From Verrucomicrobiota bacterium (GTDB lineage Bacteria; Verrucomicrobiota; Verrucomicrobiia; Opitutales; Intestinicryptomonadaceae), in NCBI GenBank assembly GCA_023450935.1, contig JAEXGH010000025.1:1-29219 (forward strand): a stretch of DNA of 29,219 bases. The letters run 5' to 3'. Positions 22,066 through 28,955 of the stretch are shown here, one piece after another; position 1 is the first letter of the stretch, and each line of letters begins with the position of its first letter. Under the pieces are notes generated by a model that saw nothing but the letters and a program-made list of their open reading frames with translations, was not told where the DNA came from and did no database searches. The position numbers and the translations under genes were made by a program.

Positions 22066-22875
22066 ATGTCCGACGAACTCGAAGACTTTTTCAACGAACG
22101 CAGAAATATCCCGACCGGCGGCGGGGTGTCCGCACCGCGCCGCTTCAAATGTGTCGTGGCATACGACGGCACCGACTATTGCGGGTGGCAGTCGCAGGCG
22201 GGCGGTGGCACGATTCAGGACACAATCGAATACAGGCTGCGGGCGATTTTTCCGCGCCCCGTCAGAATCCACGCCAGCGGCCGCACCGACGCGGGCGTTC
22301 ACGCGCGCGGTCAGGTATTCCACTTCGACGCCCCGTGGGCGCATTCGCCCGAAGCCCTCTTGCGCGCAATGCGTTCGGGCAACATTCGCGACATTCTCGT
22401 TCTCTCGCTCGAAGAAGTTGCGCCCGACTTCCACGCGCGTTTTTCGGCCGTAGGCAAACGCTACGTCTACCGCATATGCAAGGGCTATGCGATGCCCCAT
22501 CTTACGCGCTACACGTGGTCGCTGGGCGGCAGGCGCATCGACGTCGGGGCGATGTCGGAAGCCGCAAGAATTTTCCTCGGCGAGCACGACTTCGCCTCGT
22601 ACAGCGCGAACAGGGGAAACGGCGTTCGGGAGAACACCGTAAAAACAATTACGCGGCTCGACGTTGTCGATTCGGGAGGCGAAATCACAATCACGACCGA
22701 AGGCAGTGGCTATCTATACAAGATGGTCAGAATGATTGTCGGCGCGCTCGTGCAGGTCGGCTTGGGGCGAACATCGCTCGGGCAGCTCCGCGAGGCTCTC
22801 GAAAATCCCCGCCGCGGACGTCCCATTCAAGCCGCCCCCGCTGCTGGGCTTACACTTGACGCCGTCTTCTACTAA
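22066..22875 (+). CDS. truA: tRNA pseudouridine(38-40) synthase TruA
   Basis: The 269-residue protein matches TruA. It has FKCVVAYDGTDYCGWQSQ, the catalytic-Asp motif ASGRTDAGVHARGQV, the RYVYRIC strand, the HDFASYSANRG region and a C-terminal GSGYLYKMVRMIVGALVQVG. It isomerises uridines 38-40 in the tRNA anticodon stem-loop. About 25 residues precede the usual N-terminus, a hydrophilic extension (SDELEDFFNERRNIPTGGG); there is no alternative ATG closer in. It follows ruvX by 30 bases and is followed by a strong hairpin. Confidence 0.96.
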   Translation: MSDELEDFFNERRNIPTGGGVSAPRRFKCVVAYDGTDYCGWQSQAGGGTIQDTIEYRLRAIFPRPVRIHASGRTDAGVHARGQVFHFDAPWAHSPEALLRAMRSGNIRDILVLSLEEVAPDFHARFSAVGKRYVYRICKGYAMPHLTRYTWSLGGRRIDVGAMSEAARIFLGEHDFASYSANRGNGVRENTVKTITRLDVVDSGGEITITTEGSGYLYKMVRMIVGALVQVGLGRTSLGQLREALENPRRGRPIQAAPAAGLTLDAVFY

Positions 22876-22927
22876 AAAGCGCGAGGCCGCGTTTCTTTCG
22901 GCGGCGGCATTTTATATTACAAAGTAG

Positions 22928-22954
22928 CGGCGATTGAACTTTGTTCAATCGCCG
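22928..22954 (+). terminator. Hairpin after truA, probable terminator
   Basis: A perfect 12-bp stem (CGGCGATTGAAC 22928-22939, GTTCAATCGCCG 22943-22954) has a TTT loop. It stands 52 bases past the truA stop and is followed by only a loose T-rich stretch (TTGATTATT). Its arm sequence recurs in later hairpins of the same region, so it may instead be a member of that repeat family. Confidence 0.45.
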
Positions 22955-23266
22955 TTGATTATTAAAGCCGCCGTAAGAAACGCTCTCGGGCATCATTCGA
23001 TTTTGTTTCGGACTCACGGGCGTTTAGCCCGCGTCGCCTCACAAAATGCGAATCCTGCCTCGAGCCTCGCGCTTTTTAACTTAAAGCGGCGCGGGATTGG
23101 CATAGCCAATGCCGCTTTGTCTTCTGGTTAAAGTTTTTTAACTTTCCGAAAGTGGCGGCGGCGGGCAAAGCCCGTTCGCCTTTACCCTCTGTTTAAAGTA
23201 AAGTTTTTTTTATCAGGGGGGCAAAACGGCATTGGCTTCAGCCAATTTGCGCCACTTCCCAACATA

Positions 23267-23345
23267 TAAAAAACTTCAATCAGTAAGTAAAGGCATATCG
23301 GCAGAGGCGATTGCCGCCGCTTTAGGAGTTGTAAAAAACTTCAAT
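23267..23345 (+). repeat. Exact 14-bp direct repeat pair
   Basis: TAAAAAACTTCAAT occurs at 23267-23280 and again at 23332-23345, 65 bases apart. Each copy continues with a similar stretch (CAGTAAGTAAAGGCAT versus TAGCAGGTAAAGCGGCAT). The repeated unit encloses one of the hairpins, as in a tandem duplication that has since diverged. Confidence 0.6.
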
Positions 23346-23414
23346 TAGCAGGTAAAGCGGCATTGAACAAAGTTCAATCCGCGCCTCTTCAGGAATTATA
23401 AAAGATATAAAAGA

Positions 23415-23445
23415 TTGACAGTTGAAGGGGTTTTGGCAGAGTTGG
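23415..23445 (+). promoter_or_regulatory. Possible obg promoter
   Basis: A perfect TTGACA (23415-23420) lies about 55 bases before the obg ATG, but no good TATAAT box stands 16-19 bases downstream (best AGTTGG, 23440-23445). It is one of four such boxes in the window. Confidence 0.25.
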
Positions 23446-23475
23446 CGAAAAAGTAATTCGGAAGGGAAAGAAGAC

Positions 23476-24486
23476 ATGTTTGTAGACGAGGCAGTGGTGT
23501 CGCTAAAGGCGGGCGATGGCGGAAAGGGCAGTGCGGGTTTTAGACGTGAAAAATTCATTCCGTTGGGCGGCCCCGACGGCGGCGACGGCGGCGACGGCGG
23601 CAATATTTATGCAGTCGGCGACGAAAACGTCACCGACCTCGAGAACTTTATGTTCTCTCCCAATATCCGCGCGGGCGACGGCGCAAACGGCGCGGGACGC
23701 CAGAAAACGGGGGAAACGGGGAAAGACGCCTATTTGCGCGTCCCCCCGGGGACGATTATTTCGAACGTAGAAACCGATTCCGTCGTGGCGGAAGTCCTCA
23801 AGCACGGCGAAAAAATCCTGTTGTTGCGCGGCGGCAAGGGCGGTTTGGGGAATATCCATTTCAAAAGCTCCACGAACAGGGCTCCGCGCCAGTTCACATA
23901 TGGTTCGGACGGCGAGCAGGGCGAGTTCAAGCTCGTCCTCAAAACGATAGCCGACGCGGGTATGGTGGGTTTCCCGAATGCGGGGAAGTCGTCGCTGATA
24001 AATCTTATTACGCGGGCGCGCCCGAAGATAGGAGCGTATCCGTTTACCACTGTGCATGTGAACATCGGCACGCTCGAATATCCCGAGCATTACGAGAGAC
24101 TCAAGCTTGCGGATATTCCCGGTCTTATCGACGGCGCGAGCGACAATCGCGGGTTGGGGCACAAATTTTTGCGTCACATAGAAAGGTGCAAGGTTTTGGT
24201 CGTTATGCTCGACATGGCGGGCACCGATGGCAGAAAACCCGTCAACGACTATAAAAACCTGATGAACGAATTGGGCTTGTATTCGCCCGCTTTGCTTGAA
24301 AAGCCGATGATTATTGCGGCAAATAAAATGGACGAACCCGACGCGAAGAAGAATCTATCGGCGTTCAGGCGCAAGTATAAAAATCTGGATATAATTCCCG
24401 TTTCGTGCCTTTCCGGGGAGGGCATAGCGGAGTTGAAGGACGAAATCTACGCGCAGTGTAAAAAATATCCGCCGGCGCAAGTATAA
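23476..24486 (+). CDS. obg: Obg/CgtA GTPase
   Basis: The 336-residue protein has the glycine-rich Obg fold at its N-terminus (VSLKAGDGGKGSAGFRREKF, GGPDGGDGGDGGNIY). The GTPase domain has G1 GFPNAGKSSL, G3 DIPGLIDGAS and G4 NKMD, followed by the SCLSGEGIAEL segment. It acts in late 50S ribosome assembly and stress control. The ATG at 23476 matches the family start and has a purine-rich GGAAGGGAAAGAAG upstream; a TTG-initiated extension to 23422 would run through the spacer. The extra C-terminal OCT domain of some Obg proteins is absent. Confidence 0.97.
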   Translation: MFVDEAVVSLKAGDGGKGSAGFRREKFIPLGGPDGGDGGDGGNIYAVGDENVTDLENFMFSPNIRAGDGANGAGRQKTGETGKDAYLRVPPGTIISNVETDSVVAEVLKHGEKILLLRGGKGGLGNIHFKSSTNRAPRQFTYGSDGEQGEFKLVLKTIADAGMVGFPNAGKSSLINLITRARPKIGAYPFTTVHVNIGTLEYPEHYERLKLADIPGLIDGASDNRGLGHKFLRHIERCKVLVVMLDMAGTDGRKPVNDYKNLMNELGLYSPALLEKPMIIAANKMDEPDAKKNLSAFRRKYKNLDIIPVSCLSGEGIAELKDEIYAQCKKYPPAQV

Positions 24487-24488
24487 AA

Positions 24489-24517
24489 TTGACATTCGCC
24501 GATAATGGGGGTATCGG
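24489..24517 (+). promoter_or_regulatory. Candidate promoter of the pilin-like gene train
   Basis: TTGACA (24489-24494), 17 bases, then TATCGG (24512-24517). The -35 is perfect and the -10 is half-matched. It starts right after the obg stop and ~50 bases before the first pilin-like ATG, so the train may have its own promoter rather than depending on obg. Confidence 0.35.
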
Positions 24518-24541
24518 TTGCTTTATAAGTTCACACGAAAT

Positions 24542-25192
24542 ATGCTTACCTCTAAAACTACCCCCGCCCGCAAGGGTTTTACTCTTATCGAAATATTAAT
24601 TGTAGTGGCGATACTGTCGTTGTTGATGGGCATCACCACGCAGATGCTTTCAAGCGTCGGACAGTCGCAGGGCAAGGCCCGCGCAAAGGCAGATATGGCC
24701 GTTATGGCGACCGCGCTTGAGGCTTTCCAAGCCCAATACGGCGGTTATCCCCGCCTGAATGTGGCCAAAAAAGCCGAACATGCGGGCGATCTTTACAAAT
24801 GCCTTACGGGCAAAATGGTTCTGCGCGTCAAGGACAATTCCGTTCAGATGATGAGCGTGGGCGTTGCGCGCAAGCCGTTTATCGACGCGCTCAAGTTCAA
24901 GCTGGTAGACCCCGCCGAAAAGGACTCGCAGTCGGTTGATCCGTCGAAAAACGGCGTGTATTTGGCGGACCCGTGGGACGAGCCGTATATGTATTTGTAT
25001 AGCACGTCGTCAAGCGTCGGCTCTTTGGAGACCGAGTGGAAATCGCCCGCGTTTGTGCTGTTTACGAAAGGCGCGGACACGAAGGCAAGGGACGTGAAAG
25101 GAATGTATTCTTCGGGCATAATCCCCTCCTACGACGACTACACAGAGCCCGAGGAAAACTTGGATAACATCATTTTTGGCAGAACAGAATAA
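24542..25192 (+). CDS. Type II pseudopilin / class III prepilin, GspG-like (first of five)
   Basis: The 216-residue protein has a prepilin-peptidase site RKG^FTLIE (about residues 10-16), followed by the hydrophobic helix ILIVVAILSLLMGITTQML. GspG-like traits in the globular domain are QAQYGGYP, ADPWDEPYMYLY, FVLFTKGAD and a late NLDNIIFG, which in major pseudopilins surround the calcium site. It is therefore likely a major-pseudopilin-type subunit. The ATG at 24542 is preferred; a TTG at 24518 in the same frame lies in the promoter's -10 area. No secretion ATPase, platform or secretin gene is in the window, so the machine it belongs to is unknown. Confidence 0.82.
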   Translation: MLTSKTTPARKGFTLIEILIVVAILSLLMGITTQMLSSVGQSQGKARAKADMAVMATALEAFQAQYGGYPRLNVAKKAEHAGDLYKCLTGKMVLRVKDNSVQMMSVGVARKPFIDALKFKLVDPAEKDSQSVDPSKNGVYLADPWDEPYMYLYSTSSSVGSLETEWKSPAFVLFTKGADTKARDVKGMYSSGIIPSYDDYTEPEENLDNIIFGRTE

Positions 25193-25213
25193 CCCATACT
25201 TCGGATTGATTTT

Positions 25214-25837
25214 ATGAAAAAAAGAAATGCTTTTACATTGGTTGAATTGATGATTGTAATCGCCATAATCGGCGTGTTGGTGGGTATGCTCACCCCGACT
25301 ATTTCGGCGTCATACAAGAAGGCGTTGGCGACGAACTCGAAGACGTTTATGTCGAATATGTGCGCGGCTCTGGAACGCTACAAAGACGACAACGGCGACT
25401 TCCCCGCGTTCCTCTCGGCCTCTCCGCGCGTGAATCTCGACGACGCAAACAACGCGGAAAAACTCTACAAGGCCCTCACGGGCAAGAATCCCGACGGGAG
25501 CAGGCTGTCCTCGGCGGACAGGCGCGAGCTTAACCGCCGCTCCACTTCCTATATGGATTTCAATATGAATTCCATAACGCAGATAAACGGCAAGTGGAAA
25601 ATAATCGACGCGTTCGGCAACCCCAACATCTATGTATGTGTCGATGCCGACAGCGACGGCTTTATCAAAAACGGTTTCCCCACGCGCAAGGACGGCATAG
25701 ATTCGCTTGAATTGAGCGAAATTGTGCCCAACGCAAAGCTCGGGCTTATGGCCAAGGTCATAATGTTCACCCTCAAAAAGGATTCTGAAAAGGATACAGC
25801 CGAATACAGTGCGGAAAACGTCTTTACTTGGTATTAA
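25214..25837 (+). CDS. Type II pseudopilin / prepilin, second GspG-like
   Basis: The 207-residue protein begins MKKRNA^FTLVELMIVIAII, a prepilin leader with Ala instead of Gly at -1. The globular part shares LEAF/LERY-type spacing with its neighbour: ALERYKDDNGDFP, LYKALTGK and IIDAFGNPNIYVCVDADSDG. This again resembles GspG, and the shared LYKxLTGK suggests the first two genes arose by duplication. It lies 21 bases after the first pilin-like gene with no strong ribosome binding site. Confidence 0.8.
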   Translation: MKKRNAFTLVELMIVIAIIGVLVGMLTPTISASYKKALATNSKTFMSNMCAALERYKDDNGDFPAFLSASPRVNLDDANNAEKLYKALTGKNPDGSRLSSADRRELNRRSTSYMDFNMNSITQINGKWKIIDAFGNPNIYVCVDADSDGFIKNGFPTRKDGIDSLELSEIVPNAKLGLMAKVIMFTLKKDSEKDTAEYSAENVFTWY

Positions 25838-25843
25838 TATTTT

Positions 25844-26548
25844 ATGAAGGCTTTCAAAAAGGGCTTTACGCTCATAGAAGTTTTGGTGGTGCTCGGGATA
25901 ATAGCCTTTATGGCCACGGGCATTACGATGTTGAGTATGAAAGATACCTCGCAGGGCATTCTTGCGGCGCGCCACTCAATGATGACGGCGTTCTACTCGG
26001 CTAAAATGGCGGCGGTGACAAAAAAAGCCCCCGTTATGCTCATTGTCTACAAGGGCGACGACATCACGCGCCGCCTCAGACAGGTCGGCATAATCTACCA
26101 AGTCCGCAAAGACGGCGCGTCCGAGGGCTGGTCGGCGTTGAACGAAGGCTTTGTTATGCCCGAGGGCGTGTTCTTTGTTCCGCCCGCAGGCGATTTCTCG
26201 AAATTCGTGAAGCTCGGCAAGGGCATAAAGCAAAACGAGGTTTTCTGCAGCACCTTTAACGATATTTATACGGGTTCAAACAACGAAGTTTCCGTGAAGA
26301 CGTTCCCGAGCATTACCCCGCAGCCCGTGTCGGTCGGCAGCGGCGACTGGTATTGCTACCAGTTTTCGGCGGACGGGCTTTCCATGAACCCCGGTTCGTA
26401 TGTAATGCTTGCGGTGGGGCGTCAAAACAACGCGGGAATGTTCACGATAGACAATCCCGCCCTTCAGATGGGGTTTGTCGTGCGTAAACTTGGGCATACG
26501 ATAGCGTTTTCGGGATACGACGAAATGGAAGAGGTAATCAACAAATAG
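25844..26548 (+). CDS. Pseudopilin, GspH-like
   Basis: The 234-residue protein has a leader KKG^FTLIEVLVVLGIIAFMATG. Its helix is followed by MTAFYSAKMAAVTKKAPVMLIVY, the pattern of GspH/FimT-type minor pseudopilins, in which a beta-rich head comes after the helix. The rest is beta-rich, with no catalytic motif. The start is 6 bases after the preceding stop, which implies one transcript. It could correspond to the D-type protein of verrucomicrobial pilin-like cassettes, but I cannot confirm this without a profile search. Confidence 0.75.
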   Translation: MKAFKKGFTLIEVLVVLGIIAFMATGITMLSMKDTSQGILAARHSMMTAFYSAKMAAVTKKAPVMLIVYKGDDITRRLRQVGIIYQVRKDGASEGWSALNEGFVMPEGVFFVPPAGDFSKFVKLGKGIKQNEVFCSTFNDIYTGSNNEVSVKTFPSITPQPVSVGSGDWYCYQFSADGLSMNPGSYVMLAVGRQNNAGMFTIDNPALQMGFVVRKLGHTIAFSGYDEMEEVINK

Positions 26549-26551
26549 AAA

Positions 26552-27172
26552 ATGAAACCGAATTTGAAACAGAAGAAGGCTTTTACGCTTGTCGAAGTAA
26601 TGCTTGCGGTTGGCGTGATAGCGGTGTCGATAACGGCGATGATTGGTTTGCTTGCCTCCATTACGGCCAGTTTGAACGTCAGCCGCCACAAAAATAAGGC
26701 GATGTCGCTTTTCTCGAACACGGAAACTACGCTCGATATGGAGTCGTTTTCGAAGGTATACAGGTGGGTTCAGAATCCCGCCAATCCGTATGTGATATAC
26801 TTTTGGGACGAAGACCAAAACCCCGACGACCCGGACAATCCGAGCCTGATTACGATGTCTTCGGAAATAGTGGGCAAGCCCAAAGAGCCGCCGAGCTCGA
26901 CGCATTTGGCGAGGTCGCGCGGCGACATATACAGGGTTGTGATATCGCTTTATCAGGGCGGGCTAAAGGGCAAGCGCGTTGAGGTCGGCAGCACCTCCAC
27001 ATACTCGGGAGGTTCGCTTCCCGGAGGTGTCGATTCCTACGCGTTAAGCTACATTCCCGTGAAAGTCGACGTCTACGCCGAACCGCGCTCCGACATCACG
27101 CGCGACACGGGCAAGCGCGAAATCAACGAACAGCGTCTCGTCTTTACCGACATCATAATGAAAGTGCGTTAG
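26552..27172 (+). CDS. Pseudopilin, GspI-like
   Basis: The 206-residue protein opens KPNLKQKKA^FTLVEVMLAVGVIAVSITAMI, a prepilin site with Ala at -1 and the long hydrophobic helix typical of GspI/PilV-like minor pseudopilins. The helix is followed by an acidic, loop-rich head with DEDQNPDDPDNP. It ends with a strand IMKVR. It begins 3 bases after the previous stop. The size suits the B-type protein of verrucomicrobial pilin-like cassettes, which is only a tentative equivalence. Confidence 0.75.
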   Translation: MKPNLKQKKAFTLVEVMLAVGVIAVSITAMIGLLASITASLNVSRHKNKAMSLFSNTETTLDMESFSKVYRWVQNPANPYVIYFWDEDQNPDDPDNPSLITMSSEIVGKPKEPPSSTHLARSRGDIYRVVISLYQGGLKGKRVEVGSTSTYSGGSLPGGVDSYALSYIPVKVDVYAEPRSDITRDTGKREINEQRLVFTDIIMKVR

Positions 27173-27181
27173 GGTTTGTTT

Positions 27182-28279
27182 ATGAAAAGAAGGGCTTTTA
27201 CTCTTGTTGAAATTATGGCCGCCAGTGCCATAATGGCGATTATCGTTTTGGGCGTGTTGTCGGTTGCGTCGAACATTTTGAAAACGTATACGAAAGCGTC
27301 GGGACAGCTCCAGAACTACTTCGACGCCAACGTGGTAGGCAACATCATTGCCGAAGACCTCGAAAGCGCGGTTATCCGCCGCGACGGCCGCGCGTGGTTG
27401 CAGGTAAGCTACGACGACACTGTCGGTATGCTCAAGGGCACTTCCTACAAGGGCTCCGAACCGCTGCGCCCTCCGAAACTGATGTTCTATTCCTCCACAA
27501 GCATGCGTCCGATGTATACAAAAGAGAACACGTCGTTCGACCAAAATGCGAAAAAGGAGTCGGTTCTAATCCCCGGAAACGTCTGCGCGGTCAAGTATCA
27601 GTTGGCAGTGAAAAGCCCGTTTATGAAGTCGCTCGGAGAGGCGGGCGACGAAAAGCAATACAACGCTTTCTACGGACTTTACCGCGCCGTGGTCGATTCG
27701 CGCTCCACTGCGCTCGACAATATGGGGCGCGTGAAGCAGGGATTTTCGCTCGGCGGAAGCGACGAGTCCTTCAAAAATTCGCTCCAGATGAACGTCTGGG
27801 AGGGAACGTCGTCGGTTGTTGACGAACGCGGCGAAGAAGTTTCGGGCGTGAAGCTCAAAAACTGGTCGCTCGCGCCCGAAAATCTGCTTTCGATGAACGT
27901 TGTCGATTTCCGCATAACGTTCGCGGTAATGTATAAAAACAGGCGCGACGTAGGGCAGGACGCCCCCAGATACAGAGTGGCGTATGTGCCCGCGGGCGCG
28001 GATTTGACGGTAGGGCCCACAATCCTTGCCGACGAGGCATACGAGTTCTCTCAGTCGGGCGGTATGATGAACGTGGATACGGGTTCGGACGAATTCAAGG
28101 GCGGCATGCTCAGCTTCGCAGACGTGTCGATAACGTTTGTTTCCGACGCAGGCGCGCGCGAAATGCGCGCCCTTATGCGCGGCAACAGAATGACCGAAGA
28201 CGATTTCAAAAGAATTGTGGCGCAGCACGGCAATACGGTTGTCCGCCGCGTCAGGTTTATGTCGCAACCTTTGGACTAA
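27182..28279 (+). CDS. Pseudopilin, GspJ-like (largest of the train)
   Basis: The 365-residue protein starts MKRRA^FTLVEIMAASAIMAIIVLGV, with Ala at -1. Helical residues with an ASGQLQNYFDANVVGNIIAEDLESA segment follow, the usual GspJ/PulJ pattern, but the head domain is much larger than that of classical GspJ (about 200 residues). The C-terminus reads VVRRVRFMSQPLD. The ATG at 27182 is preceded by AGGG; a TTG two codons upstream is less likely. The protein may correspond to the C-type member of verrucomicrobial cassettes, which is also large. It could be the tip component of a pseudopilus. Confidence 0.75.
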   Translation: MKRRAFTLVEIMAASAIMAIIVLGVLSVASNILKTYTKASGQLQNYFDANVVGNIIAEDLESAVIRRDGRAWLQVSYDDTVGMLKGTSYKGSEPLRPPKLMFYSSTSMRPMYTKENTSFDQNAKKESVLIPGNVCAVKYQLAVKSPFMKSLGEAGDEKQYNAFYGLYRAVVDSRSTALDNMGRVKQGFSLGGSDESFKNSLQMNVWEGTSSVVDERGEEVSGVKLKNWSLAPENLLSMNVVDFRITFAVMYKNRRDVGQDAPRYRVAYVPAGADLTVGPTILADEAYEFSQSGGMMNVDTGSDEFKGGMLSFADVSITFVSDAGAREMRALMRGNRMTEDDFKRIVAQHGNTVVRRVRFMSQPLD

Positions 28280-28280
28280 T

Positions 28281-28757
28281 ATGAAGTTGACACAACAGCA
28301 AATAGAGGCGGTCGGCGCGTGGGTCGCCGGCAACGCAAGCATTTCCGACGTTCAAAAGCGTCTGTCCGAGCAGTTCGGAATAAATATGACGTATATGGAC
28401 GTGCGTTTTTTAATAGACGATATCGGCGCGCAGCTCAGGGATAAACCCGAGCCCAAGCCCGCCGTGCCCGAGGAGCCCGCCGCGCAACCCGACGCAGGAG
28501 ACGGTATTGACGGCGCGCAAAATTCGGCCGGTTCCGAACAGCGGCAGTCGCCGGGCGGCGTGCAGGTGTCGGTAAGCCCCATTCAACGTCCCGGGGCAGC
28601 AGCGTGCGGAGATGTAGTGTTTTCGGACGGCGAAAAGGCGGAGTGGCTCATCGACCAAATGGGGAGGTTGTCGCTCGTCCCCGCAACGCAGGGCTACCAG
28701 CCCACGCGCGAAGACATAGGCGATTTTCAAGCCAAATTGCAGGCGCTCTTCCGTTAA
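28281..28757 (+). CDS. Unrecognised small protein ending the pilin-like train
   Basis: The 158-residue protein starts with the ATG 1 base after the preceding stop, so it is almost certainly co-translated. An N-terminal helical domain (LTQQQIEAVGAWVAGNASI, about 1-50) resembles a small helix-turn-helix or coiled unit. A Pro/Glu/Ala/Gly/Ser-rich linker (about 55-105) follows, then a C-terminal conserved-looking domain with FSDGEKAEWLIDQMGRL and PTREDIGDFQAKLQALF. There is no signal peptide or membrane helix, so it is probably cytoplasmic. I do not recognise the family; function could be regulatory or structural. Confidence 0.75.
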   Translation: MKLTQQQIEAVGAWVAGNASISDVQKRLSEQFGINMTYMDVRFLIDDIGAQLRDKPEPKPAVPEEPAAQPDAGDGIDGAQNSAGSEQRQSPGGVQVSVSPIQRPGAAACGDVVFSDGEKAEWLIDQMGRLSLVPATQGYQPTREDIGDFQAKLQALFR

Positions 28758-28829
28758 CAATGTTTCGCCGCCGCGGCGCGCGGCGCGGTTCGGACGGCGG
28801 GGCTTTGTATGCCGATTCCCGCAAGCCGT

Positions 28830-28856
28830 CGCGAAGAAAAAGCGTCGCGGGTTTTT
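28830..28856 (+). terminator. Weak terminator candidate after the pilin-like train
   Basis: A short stem CGCGA (28830-28834) with TCGCG (28845-28849) and a 10-base loop is followed by GG and five T residues. The stem is small for a terminator, but its position about 75 bases past the last gene of the train is suitable. Confidence 0.35.
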
Positions 28857-28912
28857 GGGGCAGGCCGCCGTAGAACACCGTCGCGTTTGCCCGACGCAGG
28901 GACAGTAAAAAA

Positions 28913-28943
28913 TTGACAATTCTCGGAGACGTTGCAGTATTGG
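28913..28943 (+). promoter_or_regulatory. Candidate promoter of the final partial gene
   Basis: A perfect TTGACA (28913-28918) is followed by TATTGG (28938-28943) after 19 bases, slightly long. It ends 12 bases before the ATG at 28956. Confidence 0.35.
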
Positions 28944-28955
28944 CGCGTAAATGTT

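Larger units (their letters stand above)
22928..23386. repeat. Cluster of related palindromic hairpin elements between truA and obg
   Basis: The 600-base gap between truA and obg holds no gene I can support but many hairpins. Examples: CGGCGATTGAAC/TTT/GTTCAATCGCCG (22928-22954); CGGGC/GTTTA/GCCCG (23017-23031); AAAGCGGC-5 nt-ATTGGC/ATA/GCCAAT-GCCGCTTT (23083-23118); ATTGGC/TTCA/GCCAAT (23231-23246); a GGC/GATT/GCC stem with CGGC/GCCG outer pairs (23299-23319); and AAAGCGGCATTGAAC/AAA/GTTCAAT (23354-23378). A core CGGCATTG or its complement recurs in at least three. This looks like a decayed array of one intergenic repeat family (REP/MITE-like), not a coding remnant. Confidence 0.6.

Noticed and set aside
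22934..23131. Short open frame in the truA-obg gap
   Set aside because: It begins inside a palindrome, has no ribosome binding site, and is composed of the repeat sequence; it looks like chance.
22876..23475. CRISPR array, tmRNA, RNase P RNA or SRP RNA in the repeat-rich gap
   Set aside because: Repeats are not evenly spaced with unique spacers, and none of the conserved core motifs of these RNAs is visible.
24518..24541. Earlier TTG start for the first pilin-like gene
   Set aside because: It would add residues before the leader and lies on the candidate -10 box; ATG 24542 gives a normal short prepilin leader.
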